Shown here: positions 23,786 through 33,081 of the stretch, one piece after another
How the letters are laid out: every line of letters begins with the position of its first letter
Numbering within the stretch: the first letter of the stretch is position 1
Notes under the pieces: model-generated
The model's database searches: none
What the model was told of the DNA's origin: nothing
Seen by the model: only the letters and a program-made list of their open reading frames with translations
Program-made: the position numbers and the translations under genes
DNA from: CAVQCJ01 sp963771835
Lineage (GTDB): Bacteria; Actinomycetota; Actinomycetes; Prado026
Assembly (NCBI GenBank): GCA_963771835.1
Contig: CAVYVA010000004.1
Span: forward strand, 806,001 to 870,000
Direction: 5' to 3'
DNA length: 64,000 bases

Positions 23786-24897
23786 CCGGCGGACGAACCG
23801 CCGTTCTCCGCCGCACGCCAGCCCCCCGGTCGCTGCGTGCCCTGGTGGTCGCAGTCGCGGTGGCGCTGCTCGTGGGTGGGCTGCCCTGGCACCCGCCGAC
23901 GGCCAGCGCCGACCCGACCGTCGCGTCCGCACAGGCCAAGGCCAAGGCGCTCGCCGCCCAGGTGAAGGCGCTGCAGGTGCGGGTCGAGGTGGCCACCGAG
24001 CAGTACGACGCCGTTCAGGAGCAGCTCGGACAGGTGGTCAGCCGGCTGCTGACCGCGTCGCAGGACGTCGGCTCGCTGCAGCAGCAGGCCGACCTGCTGC
24101 GGGCGCAGAAGAGTGCACGGGCGCGGGCGCTGTACATGGCCGGGGGCCAGCTCGGTCTGTACGCGCAGGTCCTGGACGGGACCGACATCAACGACATGAT
24201 CGACCGGATCTCCGCGGTCGGGCGGGTGCTGGACGCCGAGACGGCGGCGATCAATGCCGGCGACACCGCCGCGGCCAGGGCGCAGGCCCAGACCGACCAG
24301 CTCGACGTGCTCGCCGCGCAGCGCACCCAGCTGCAGGCCAAGGCCGTCGACGCGCGCGCACGCGTGGTGGCATTGCTGGCTCAGACCAGCACGCAGCTTG
24401 ACTCGGCCAACGCGCTCGTCCGTCGCCTGGTCGTCGAGGAGCAGCAGCGGGCCGCCGCCGCCGCGCAGACCATGGCCACCGCGCCCTTCCCGCCCATCAC
24501 GCTGCCGGACGGGACCGCGCCGCAGATCGTCCAGGCGATCGCCGCCGCCAGGACCCGGCTGGGCGCGCCGTACGTGTGGGGCGCCACCGGTCCGACCACG
24601 TTCGACTGCTCCGGGCTCACCCAGTGGGCGTACGCGGCAGCCGGGGTGACCCTGCCGCGCACCTCGCGCGAGCAGTGGTCCGTCGGCCCGCACCCGAGCC
24701 TGGACGAGCTGCAGCCGGGCGACCTGCTGTTCTGGGCGACCAACACGGCGGACCCGGCCACGATCCACCACGTCGCCCTGTACATCGGCGACGGCTACAT
24801 GATCGAGGCCCCGCACACGGGGGCGGTCGTGCACGTCACCGCGGTGTACCTGGACGGCTTCATCGGCGCGACCCGCCCGGTGCTGCCGGGAGGCTGA
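23782..24897 (+). CDS. Secreted NlpC/P60 peptidoglycan endopeptidase
   Basis: The 371-aa protein has an Arg-rich start and a signal peptide (SLRALVVAVAVALLVGGLPWHPPTASA). A long coiled-coil region (residues 40-230, rich in Ala/Gln/Leu) follows, then an NlpC/P60 domain. The catalytic Cys lies in TTFDCSGLTQWAY and the His in IHHVALYIGDGYMIEAPHTG. This is the RipA-type layout of hydrolases that cut D-Glu-mDAP bonds at division sites. Translation is coupled to the small membrane protein upstream. The frame is clean. Confidence 0.92.
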   Translation: MTGGRTAVLRRTPAPRSLRALVVAVAVALLVGGLPWHPPTASADPTVASAQAKAKALAAQVKALQVRVEVATEQYDAVQEQLGQVVSRLLTASQDVGSLQQQADLLRAQKSARARALYMAGGQLGLYAQVLDGTDINDMIDRISAVGRVLDAETAAINAGDTAAARAQAQTDQLDVLAAQRTQLQAKAVDARARVVALLAQTSTQLDSANALVRRLVVEEQQRAAAAAQTMATAPFPPITLPDGTAPQIVQAIAAARTRLGAPYVWGATGPTTFDCSGLTQWAYAAAGVTLPRTSREQWSVGPHPSLDELQPGDLLFWATNTADPATIHHVALYIGDGYMIEAPHTGAVVHVTAVYLDGFIGATRPVLPGG

Positions 24898-24937
24898 GCC
24901 AGGCCCGCACGGCCGCAGCCGCCGTAGTCTGCGCTCT

Positions 24938-26449
24938 GTGCGCATCAAGGCCGGCCGCTACACGCTCGAGGACCGCGTCCTCGACGGTGACGCTGGTCGT
25001 ACTGGCGCGGCGACGACGGCCTCCTGCGCCGCCCGGTGGGGCTGCTCGTGCTCGAGCCGGACCATCCGTACGCCGACGAGGTCGTCACCGCCGCCCGGTC
25101 GTCGGCAGCCGTCGAGGATCCCCGCATCCAGCGCGTGCTGGACGTCCTGACCGACGACGAGGGCACCTGCCTGGTCATCGAGTGGACGACCGGCAGCACG
25201 GTCGAGGAGCTGCTCGCCGACGGGCCGCTGGCCGACATCGAGTCCTGGCGGGTCAGCCTGGAGGTCGCGCGCGCGCTGGCCTCGGCCCACGCGCGCGGGC
25301 TGCGGCACGGCGCGCTCGCCCCACGGTGGGTCCTGCGCGGCGACGGCGGCCGGGTGCGCGTGCTGGGGCTGTGCGTCGCGGCGGCCCTCGCCGGTGCCGG
25401 ACCGGACGGACCCGACCCGAAGGACGACCGCTGCGACGTCCACGGCCTGGGCGAGCTGCTGTACGCCGCGCTGACCGCCCGCTGGCCCGGCGACCCGGCA
25501 GCCTGCGCGCTGCCGGCCGCGCCCATGCAGGGCGGCCGCCCGGTCCGACCGAGCCGGGTCCGGGCCGGCGTCCCCGCAGGCCCTCGACGACATCGCTGCC
25601 CGGGCCCTGGACCTGACCACCCGCGGCACCCCGCTCGGCACCGCCGGCGACGTGGTAGCCGCACTGGAGGCGGCCGGGCACCGGATGCGCCACTTCGACG
25701 CCTCCGAGCCCGTCGACCTCGACGCCGAGCAGCTGGCCCAGCTGGTGGACACCGGATACGTCGAACGGGTCACCGCGGAGCTCGCCAACGACCCGCGCCG
25801 CCCGGCGACCGCGACGCCGCGACGGCACCGGCTCGCGCTGGTCGGCTGGGTGGCCGGCCTCGTGGCCGTGGCCCTGGTCGGGTCCGGGCTCTGGCTGGTG
25901 GGACGGCCGCCGCCGGCCACCACCGCCCGACCCGGCAGCTCGGCCGGCTCCGGCCCGACCTCGAGCGCCGCGGCGTCGGCCGAGCCGACCGGCGCCCTGG
26001 TGCCGATCGTCGCCGTCAAGGACTTCGACCCGCCCCCGGACGGCAACGGGACGGAGAACCCCGACCAGGTCCGGCTGGCCTGGGACGGCAACCCGAAGAC
26101 CGCGTGGCACACCGTGACGTACTTCAAGCGGGCGAACCTCGGTGGGCTCAAGGCCGGCGTCGGGCTGCTGGTCGACCTCGGCAGCCTCCAGACCGTCGGC
26201 GCCGTCCGCCTGACGCTGGTCGGGCACGGGACCTCGGTCGAGCTGCGCGTCGCGGCCCAGTACGGACCGTCGGCCGACGACTACGCCCGGGTCGCCCGGG
26301 CGCCGGACACCGGTGAGGTCGTCACGCTGCGACCCCAGCTGCAGCAGCAGACCCGGTACCTGCTGATCTGGCTCACCAGGCTGCCGCTCGCGCCGGACGG
26401 CGTGAACTACTCGGGCGGTGTCGCGGAGATCGAGGTCCACCGCAGCTGA
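24938..26449 (+). CDS. Membrane pseudokinase with extracellular discoidin-like domain
   Basis: The N-terminal half looks like a Ser/Thr kinase but lacks catalytic residues: the HRDLKPxN position reads RHGALAPRWVLR and the DFG position reads VLGLCV. It is followed by one membrane helix (LALVGWVAGLVAVALVGSGLWLV), a Ser/Thr-rich linker, and an F5/8 type C-like domain (VAVKDFDPPPDGNGTENPD, LAWDGNPKTAWHTVTYF). This corresponds to the C-terminal part of mycobacterial MviN (Rv3910), which when phosphorylated recruits FhaA. Here it is a free-standing protein. Two frame breaks (about 24,985-25,000 and 25,575) are repaired by removing bases. It lies immediately upstream of sigM. Confidence 0.85.
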
Positions 26450-26466
26450 CCCGTACGCTGACGCCC

Positions 26467-27119
26467 ATGGTCGAGGAGGCGCAGCCCGGACAGGCAGCCC
26501 TCGAGGACCGTGCTCTGCTCGCTGCGCACCTCGCCGGGGACCCGGACGCCTTCGGCGAGCTGGTCCGCCGGCACCGGGACCGCCTCTGGGCGGTGGCCGT
26601 CTGCGACCCTGGGCGACCCCGAGGACGCCGCCGACGCCGTGCAGAACGCGCTGGTCTCTGCCTACCGGAACGCCGCGTCCTACCGGGGCGAGGCCGCGGT
26701 GACGCACGTGGCTGCACCGGATCGTCGTCAACGCCTGCCTGGACCTGGTGCGGCGCCGCAAGGTGCGACCGACCGACCCGCTCCCGGACGACGAGGCCCG
26801 GCACCCGGCCGACCCCGCCGACCCGATCGGCGCCCGGGTCACCTCGCTGGTCGTGGAGCAGGCGCTGGCGACGCTCCCGTTCGAGCAGCGCGCGGCCCTG
26901 GTGCTGGTCGACATCCAGGGCTACAGCGTCGAGGAGGCCGCGACGATCCTGGACTGCGCGCCGGGGACGGTGAAGAGCCGCTGCTCGCGGGGCCGGGCCC
27001 GCCTGCTGCCCCAGCTGCAGCACCTGCGGAACCCCGACAGCGGGCCGCACGTCCCACCCCAACGGACGACCGGACAACTCGGGCACCACGACGGCGGAAG
27101 GAGGGCGCGACCGGCATGA
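26467..27119 (+). CDS. sigM: ECF RNA polymerase sigma factor SigM-like
   Basis: The sequence shows region 2 (LLAAHLAGDPDAFGELVRRHRDRLWAVA, LGDPEDAADAVQNALVSAYRNAASYRGEA), a linker, and region 4 (LPFEQRAALVLVDIQGYSVEEAATILDCAPGTVKSRCSRGRARL). The segments lie in three frames; breaks near 26,605 and 26,705 are each fixed by removing one base, for instance restoring TWLHRIVVNACLDLVRRR. Its neighbours (MurJ/pseudokinase upstream, anti-sigma and thioredoxin genes downstream) match the sigM locus. The stop overlaps the anti-sigma ATG. Extracytoplasmic stress control is inferred from the family. Confidence 0.93.
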
Positions 27120-27980
27120 ACCAGGACGACGACGAGCTCGGCACCGAGCTGCCCCCTCTGTCCGACGCCGACGAGGCGTACGTGCGCGACCTGCTGGCGG
27201 CGCTGCCGCCGGTCCCGGTCCCGGCCGACCTGGCGGCCCGGCTGGACGCCGCACTGCGCGCCGACGGCCGAGACCGGCGCACGGAGGCCTGAGACACCAC
27301 GGTGGCCCGCCGGCACCACGGTCGTCCCGCTGGACTCCAGGCGCGCTGCCCGGGCCCCGCGCAGCACCCGGATCCTGCAGGTGGCCGCGGTCGGGCTGCT
27401 GGTGGTCGCCGGCGGGATCGGCGTCGTCAAGCTCGCGAACCACGGGAACGGTGGCCAGGCCACGTCGGCAGCCGGTGCGCCGGCCGTGAGCGGGTCGGCC
27501 GAACCGGTCCTCACCCACAGCGGGCACACGTACACCGACGAGACGCTGGTCGCAGACGTCCGCTCGCTGGCGGCCGAGCACCGGCCCGCCGAGGTCTACG
27601 GACAGGGCACCACGACCTCCTCCGCCTCGCCGGCGGCACCGGAGTCCTCCGCGACGGGGCTGCCCGGCCCCACCACGGAACCGTCCGGCGGCAAGACCCC
27701 GCTCGCCGACAGCTCGGGCTCGCTCGCCGTGACCGGAGCAGCCAGGGGTGGTGGCGCTCTGGTGGCGCTGCCTGGCGGCCGTCGAGGAGGGTCTGACCGA
27801 GCCGGTCACGCCGCTGGCCATGGACCAGGGCACCTACCGCGGCCAGGCCGCGCTCATCGTGGTCGCTGCCCGGTTCGCAGGACCCGAAGACCAGCTTCGA
27901 CGTGTTCGTGGTCGGCCTGTCCTGCGGGGCCAGACGCGGACGCGCACCTGCTGCTGTACCAGCTGGTCGAGGCCCACTAG
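27116..27980 (+). CDS. Anti-sigma factor for SigM, single-pass membrane protein
   Basis: It starts MNQDDDELGTELPPLSDADEAYVRDLLAALPPVPVPADLAARLDAAL, the short acidic cytoplasmic sigma-binding part. After removing one base near 27,275 it continues through VVPLDSRRAARAPRSTR into a membrane helix (VAAVGLLVVAGGIGVVKLA). An extracellular Ser/Pro-rich linker and a globular end (CLAAVEEGLTEPVTPLAMDQGTYRGQAALIVV, FDVFVVGLSCG, LLLYQLVEAH) follow. Start coupling to sigM (ATGA) and topology support the role. At least four frame breaks are present, all consistent with single-base insertions. I do not see a CxxC zinc motif. Confidence 0.8.
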
Positions 27981-28130
27981 CCCGGTCCCGCAGCCCCTGG
28001 TGGCGGCGCCCGGGCGTCGCTGTCGTGGGCTGGAATGCCGGGCACCTAGGATCCGTTGAGCAGGCGACACCAGGCACCGCGTCCACGAGCCGTAGAGCCC
28101 GGCAGGCGCACAGTTCCAGAGAGGCGTTCC

Positions 28131-29129
28131 GTGAGCACCGACGTTCGCGACGTCATCATCATCGGCTCCGGCCCGGCCGGCTACACGGCTGCGCTGTACA
28201 CCGCGCGCGCGAGCCTGCAGCCCGCTGGTCTTCGAGGGCTCGGTCACGGCCGGCGGCGCGCTGATGAACACCACCGACGTCGAGAACTTCCCCGGCTTCC
28301 CCGACGGCGTCATGGGCCCCGACCTCATGGACAACGCTGCGCCGGCAGGCCGAGCGCTTCGGCGCCGAGCTGGTCCCCGACGACGTCGTCGAGGTCGACC
28401 TGACCGGCGACGATCAAGAGCGTCACCGACTCGGCCGGCGTCGTGCACCTGGCCAGGTCCGTGATCCTGGCCATGGGCTCGAAGTACCGCGAGCTCGGGC
28501 GTCGAGGGCGAGAAGCGGCTGTCCGGCCACGGCGTCTCGTGGTGCGCGACCTGCGACGGCTTCTTCTTCCGCGACCAGGACATCGCCGTGGTCGGCGGCG
28601 GCGACTCCGCGATCGAGGAGGCCACCTTCCTGACCCGGTTCGCCCGGTCGGTCACCCTCGTGCACCGCCGCGACAGCCTGCGCGCGTCCAAGATCATGCA
28701 GGACCGCGCGTTCGCCAACGAGAAGATCCGCTTCGCGTGGGACAGCGAGGTCGTCGAGCTGCTCGGCGAGGACCGGCTCAGTCCGGCGTGCGGCTGCGCA
28801 GCACCCGTACCGGTGCGGAGCACCGAGCTCGCCGTCACCGGCCTGTTCGTCGCGATCGGGCACGACCCGCGCAGCGAGATCGTCGCCGGCCAGGTGCACC
28901 GCGACGAGGAGGGCTACGTCCTCGTCGCAGCACCCGAGCACCCGCACCAACCTGCCCGGGGTGTTCGCCAGCGGCGACCTCGTCGACCACCACTACCGGC
29001 AGGCGGTCACCGCGGCCGGCACCGGCTGCGCCGCGGCGCTGGACGCCGAGCGCTACCTCGCCGACCTGGCCGAGGCCACCGCTGACCGGGGAGCCGGCGC
29101 AGGCCGTCGTCGGCAGCGTCGCCGGCTGA
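28131..29129 (+). CDS. trxB: Thioredoxin-disulfide reductase
   Basis: This flavoenzyme transfers electrons from NADPH to thioredoxin. The FAD motif is VIIIGSGPAGYTAALYTARASLQP; the redox pair is WCATCDG (readable across the frame break near 28,540); the NADPH motif is AVVGGGDSAIEEATFLTRFA; and the C-terminal FAD motif is VFASGDLVDHHYRQAVTAAGTGCAAALDAERYL. About seven frame breaks occur (near 28,222, 28,336, 28,411, 28,498, 28,783 and others), each restored by deleting one or two bases. The start is GTG at 28131. It forms an operon with trxA. Confidence 0.93.
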
Positions 29130-29210
29130 CCCGAGACCGAACGACCGCGCACCAGACCCACCGGACCACCGTCCGGGACCGACGGAAGATCCACTGGAAG
29201 GACCAGCACC

Positions 29211-29543
29211 GTGGGAGCCAACACCCCCGCCGTCACCGACGACACCTTCGCCGCCGACGTCCTCAAGAGCGACAAGACGGTCCTCGTCGACTTCTGGGCG
29301 GAGTGGTGCGGCCCGTGCCGCGCGGTCGCCCCGATCCTGGAGGAGATCGCCGCCGAGCACGCCGGCGACCTGCGGGTCGTCAAGCTCAACGTGGACGAGA
29401 ACCCGCGGGTGGCCGCCTCGTACGGCATCGTGTCGATCCCGACCCTGAGCGTCTTCCAGGGCGGCGAGCTGGTGAAGCAGATCATCGGCGCCAAGCCCAA
29501 GGTGGCGCTGCTCAAGGACCTGGAAGCCTTCATCACCGCCTGA
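29211..29543 (+). CDS. trxA: Thioredoxin
   Basis: The 110-aa protein has the classical fold with VLVDFWAEWCGPCRAVAPILEEIA (active site WCGPC) and the conserved cis-Pro segment IVSIPTLSVFQGGE. GTG at 29211 is preceded by a GAAGGA-like site about 14 bases upstream. It is intact, which makes it one of the few unbroken genes in this stretch. It pairs with trxB directly upstream. Confidence 0.97.
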   Translation: MGANTPAVTDDTFAADVLKSDKTVLVDFWAEWCGPCRAVAPILEEIAAEHAGDLRVVKLNVDENPRVAASYGIVSIPTLSVFQGGELVKQIIGAKPKVALLKDLEAFITA

Positions 29544-29647
29544 GCTCGGAACGGGGCCGTCCCCGCGGCTACGATGCGGGTCCGGCCTCGCCTCGGGACG
29601 CATCCCGGGACGCGTGGCGCCGACCGCCGCCGGGGAGGGCCAGCGCC

Positions 29648-30814
29648 ATGAGCCACCCGATCTACCGACGCGGGGACACCGGTCCCGCCGTGGCGGAGAT
29701 CCGGGCGCGGCTCGAGCTGCTCGGCCTGCTCGCACCCGGCCCGGCCACCTCGGCGGCCGACGCCTACCGCAGCGCGGCCTTCGACGACGCGGTGGACGCC
29801 GCCGTCCGCGGGTTCCAGCAGAGCGCGGGGCGAACGTCGACGGCATCGTCGGCCCGCAGACCTGGCGGCTGCTGGACGAGGCGCGCTGGCGGCTCGGCGA
29901 CCGGGTGCTGTGGTTCGCACCGAGCCACCCGCTGACCGGCGACGACGTCGCGGCCCTGCAGCAGCGGCTGCTGGACATGGGCTTCGACGTCGGCCGTGCC
30001 GACGGCATCTTCGGCACGGAGACCGAGACCGCCCTGCGCGAGTTCCAGCGCAACGTCGGGATCGTCGTCGGACGGCACCTGCGGACCGGCCACGTTCAAG
30101 GCGCTCGGACCGGCTGGCCCGCACCGTCGTCGGCGGCACGCCGTCGGCGCTGCGCGAGATCGAGGCCATCCGCAGCAGCGGCCCGACCCTGTCCGGCAAG
30201 GTGGTCGTCATCGACCCCGGCCACGGCGGCTCGGACCCCGGCAACGTCGGGCACGGGCTCGCCGAGGCCGACCTCGCCGAGGAGCTCGCCGCGCGGATCG
30301 AGGGCCGGCTGGCCGCGACCGGCGTGACCGCGTACCTGAGCCGGGCCCGGCTCGCGCGCGCACGAGACAGCCGGCCGACGAGCCCGCGCGCGCGGCGACG
30401 GCGAACGGCCTGCAGGCCGACCTGCTGCTGTCGGTGCACGTCGACGGCTGCACCGACACCCGGGCCGAACGGCGTCGCGACCTACTACTACGGCGACCGG
30501 AGCCCGAGGGATCCGGTCCGAGACCGGGGCGCGGTTCGCGTCGCTGCTGCAGCGCGAGCTGACCGCGCGCACCGACCTGCTCGACTGCGGCACGCACGGC
30601 AAGACCTGGGACCTGCTGCGGCGCACCCGGATGCCCGCGGTGCGGCTCGAGCTGGGCTACGTCACCAACCCCGGCGACGCGGCCGGCTGGCCGACCCCGG
30701 CTTCCGCGACGTCGTGGCCGAGGCGGTCGTCGTCGCGGTGCAGCGGCTCTACCTGCCGCCGCACGAGGACGCGCCGACCGGCAGCATCCGGCTGCCGGAC
30801 CTGTCGGCAGCTGA
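29648..30814 (+). CDS. cwlM: CwlM-like N-acetylmuramoyl-L-alanine amidase with two peptidoglycan-binding repeats
   Basis: Two PG-binding-1 repeats (YRRGDTGPAVAEIRARLELLGLL ... VDGIVGPQTWRLL; LTGDDVAALQQRLLDMGFDVGRADGIFGTETETALREFQ) precede an amidase_3 domain. That domain shows VVVIDPGHGGSDPGNVGHG, DLLLSVHVDG and RLELGYVTNPGDAA. In mycobacteria CwlM acts in the cytoplasm: when phosphorylated by PknB it activates MurA and is not a wall hydrolase. No signal peptide is visible here, in agreement. Several +1 breaks occur (near 29,830, 30,080, 30,370 and 30,470). The stop at about 30,814 assumes a restored frame. Confidence 0.88.
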
Positions 30815-30819
30815 CCCGG

Positions 30820-31436
30820 TCAGGTCCGGTTGGCGCCGGCGGGGAACGGCCGCACCGCGCCGCGGATCCGCTCCAGCGCCCCGCCGACGGGGTCCCGCCA
30901 CGTCACGGCCGTCCGCAGGTCCAGCCGCAGCCGCGGGTTGCGGGCATGCTCGCGGACGCGGACGAAGCCCACCGACTCCAGGAAGTCCGGCGGGCAGCAC
31001 GCAGGTCTGCGCGACGGCGCCGTACGCCTCGATCGCCCGGACCCCGCGCTGGGTCAGGTCCTTCGCGGCCGCCTGCACCAGGACCCGGCCCAGACCCGCT
31101 GCCGCGGTGCTCGGGGCACGACGTACGCGGCCGTCAGCAGCACGGCGTCCGGGCCGATCGGCGAGGTCGGGAACGCCGCCGCCCGCGGCACGAACGCCGG
31201 CGGCGCGTACATCACGTAGCCGGCCGGCACGTCGTCGACGTAGGCGAGCAGCCCGCACGGGCCCCACGCGGCCGCGGTGCTCGTCCACCCACTCGGCCTT
31301 GACGTCGGCCTGGGCGACCGCGCCGCCCGGTCGGCCGCGCGGCGCCGGGCCCGGCCTCCCAGAAGGCGCAGTCCCGGCACGGCTGCGGCAGGTCGCCGAG
31401 CGTCTCCCCGGTGACCGGGACGATCCGGCGGCCCAC
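30820..31436 (-). CDS. GNAT family N-acetyltransferase
   Basis: It begins MGRRIVPVTGETLGDLPQPCRDCAFWEAGPG, the N-terminus of a GNAT family conserved next to parB in actinobacteria. The acetyl-CoA core reads LLAYVDDVPAGYVMYAPPAFVPRAAAFPTSPIGPDAVLLTAAYVVPEHRGSGLGRVLVQAAAKDLTQRGVRAIEAYG after frame repair (acceptor motif RGSGLG). The C-terminus reads VGFVRVREHARNPRLRLDL. Breaks near 31,110, 31,270 and 31,345 are fixed by deleting single bases. The substrate is unknown. Its GTG overlaps the TAG of the upstream small membrane gene, and it converges on cwlM with a gap of a few bases. Confidence 0.82.
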
Positions 31437-31597
31437 TAGGGGCTCGCCCCGGGCAGGACCACGCGGTGGTCGGTGGCCGGGACCGGTGCGCGGTAGCCGG
31501 AGGTGCCGGTGACGGGCCGCGGGCGCAGCATCTCGGTCACGAACGCGGCGAGCGCGCCGAGCACGACCCCCGCCACGATCCAGCGGAGGAGCCTCAA
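31436..31597 (-). CDS. Small membrane protein, unknown
   Basis: About 53 aa from a TTG at 31597 with a GGAGG site just upstream: MRLLRWIVAGVVLGALAAF contains one membrane helix, then TEMLRPRPVTGTSGYRAP. A longer reading from 31654 is possible but its first 19 residues are purely basic and unconvincing. It overlaps the GNAT start by one base, so the two are probably co-transcribed. I do not recognise a family. Confidence 0.6.
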   Translation of the reverse strand: MRLLRWIVAGVVLGALAAFVTEMLRPRPVTGTSGYRAPVPATDHRVVLPGASP

Positions 31598-31749
31598 CGC
31601 GCACCTCCGGGTGGCGGCGCGCCGGTTGGCGCGCACATGCGGCACTCTGGACACCGGGCGACGGTCTCACTGTATCCGCGGTGGTCGCGGCCGTCGCGCC
31701 AGGCGGCGAGCGTGGGTCGGCCGCGCTGTCTGCGAGGAGGTGCACACCC

Positions 31750-33081
31750 GTGACCGGACCCGAGCCCGCCGCCGGCTCGCGCCTGGACCCGTTCGTCGGC
31801 TCGTACGCCGAGCGCTCGCGCAGCATGGTCGCGTCGGAGATCCGGGCGCTGTTCGCGGTGGCGTCGCGGCCCGAGGTGGTCTCGCTGGCCGGCGGCATGC
31901 CCAACCTGTCCGCGCTCCCGCTCGACGCCGTGGCCGGGACGTTCGGCCGGCTGGTCGCCGAGCACGGCACGCAGGCCCTGCAGTACGGGTCCGGCCAGGG
32001 GGACACCGTGCTGCGCGAGCAGATCGCCGGTCAGCTCATGCCGCTGGTCGGCGTCCGCGCGCACCCGGACGACGTCGTCGTCACCGTCGGCTCGCAGCAG
32101 GCGCTCGACCTGGTCACCCGGGTGCTGTGCGACCCGGGCGACGTGGTGCTCGCCGAGGCGCCGTCGTACGTCGGCGCGCTGTCGGTGTTCGCCGCGTACC
32201 AGGCCCGCGTCGTGCACGTTCCGATGGACGCCGAGGGGCTCGACCCGGAGGCGCTGGCCGGAGCGCTCGACCAGCTGGCCGCCGAGGGCGCGCCGGCCCA
32301 AGTTCCTCTACACCGTGCCGTCGTTCCACAACCCCGCCGGCGTCACGCCAGGCGCCGCCCGGCGGGCCGAGATCCTGGCGCGTGTGCCTCGCGAACGGCG
32401 TGCCGGTGCTGGAGGACGACCCGTACGCGCTGCTCGGCTTCGACGGGCACGTGCCGCAGGCGCTGCGCGCGCACGACGCCGACGGCGTGGTCTACCTCGG
32501 CTCGTTCTCCAAGACGTTCGCGCCCGGCCTGCGGGTCGGCTGGGCGGTGGCGCCGCACGGCATCCGCGAGAAGCTCGTGCTCGCCGCGGAGGCGTCGGTG
32601 CTGTGCCCGCCGGCGATCTGCCAGATGGCCGTGTCCGCGTACCTGCGCCGAGCACCCGTGGCTGGAGCAGGTCAAGGTGTTCCGCGAGCTGTACCGCGAA
32701 CGCCGCGACGCGCTGCTCGACGCGATGGCCACGCTGCTGCCCGCCGGCACGTCTGGACCGAGCCCGCCGGCGGCTTCTACTCGTGGGTCACGCTGCCCGA
32801 GGGCCTGGACGCCGACGGTGATGCTGCCGCGCGCCGTCACCGCGCGGGTCGCGTACGTGCCGGGCACCGCGTTCTACGCGGGACCGGCGAAGCCGGCCGG
32901 ACGGCGCTCGCTGCGGCTGTCGTACTGCTACCCCGAGCCCGACCGCATCCGCGAGGGCGTGCGCCGGCTGGCCGGGGTCGTCGAGGAGGAGCTGGATCTC
33001 GTGCAGACGTTCGGACGTGCGGTCCCCGGCTCCCGGCACGACGAGTCGACGTCGGACGTCCCCGGCCCGGAGACGGCATGA
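31750..33081 (+). CDS. PLP-dependent aminotransferase (class I/II, 2-aminoadipate/valine-pyruvate type)
   Basis: The fold type I aminotransferase shows VVSLAGGMPNLSALPLD, QYGSGQGDTVLREQIA, the motif around VPSFHNPAGVT, EDDPYALLGF, and the PLP lysine in LGSFSKTFAPGLRVGWAVAP. The arginine region LRLSYCYPEPDRIREGVRRLA closes it. There is no GntR domain, so it is not a MocR regulator. GTG at 31750 has a GAGGAGG site. Three or more +1 breaks occur (near 32,300, 32,385, 32,650 and 32,750). The stop overlaps the following Ddl-like ATG. The substrate is unknown; placement beside a D-Ala ligase-like gene suggests amino-acid supply for the wall. Confidence 0.87.
   Translation: MTGPEPAAGSRLDPFVGSYAERSRSMVASEIRALFAVASRPEVVSLAGGMPNLSALPLDAVAGTFGRLVAEHGTQALQYGSGQGDTVLREQIAGQLMPLVGVRAHPDDVVVTVGSQQALDLVTRVLCDPGDVVLAEAPSYVGALSVFAAYQARVVHVPMDAEGLDPEALAGALDQLAAEGAPAQVPLHRAVVPQPRRRHARRRPAGRDPGACASRTACRCWRTTRTRCSASTGTCRRRCARTTPTAWSTSARSPRRSRPACGSAGRWRRTASARSSCSPRRRRCCARRRSARWPCPRTCAEHPWLEQVKVFRELYRERRDALLDAMATLLPAGTSGPSPPAASTRGSRCPRAWTPTVMLPRAVTARVAYVPGTAFYAGPAKPAGRRSLRLSYCYPEPDRIREGVRRLAGVVEEELDLVQTFGRAVPGSRHDESTSDVPGPETA

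Noticed and set aside
26600..26710. Programmed +1 frameshifting in sigM or dnaN
   Set aside because: No slippery sequence or stimulatory stop is shared by the sites, and dozens of unrelated genes show the same breaks.
28131..29129. trxB, gyrB, dnaN, parB and others as pseudogenes
   Set aside because: Essential genes with all conserved motifs still present and only +1 changes; errors are far more likely. Only the DUF5318 remnant is treated as a true pseudogene.
31750..33081. MocR-type GntR regulator
   Set aside because: There is no N-terminal winged-helix domain; the protein starts directly with the aminotransferase fold.
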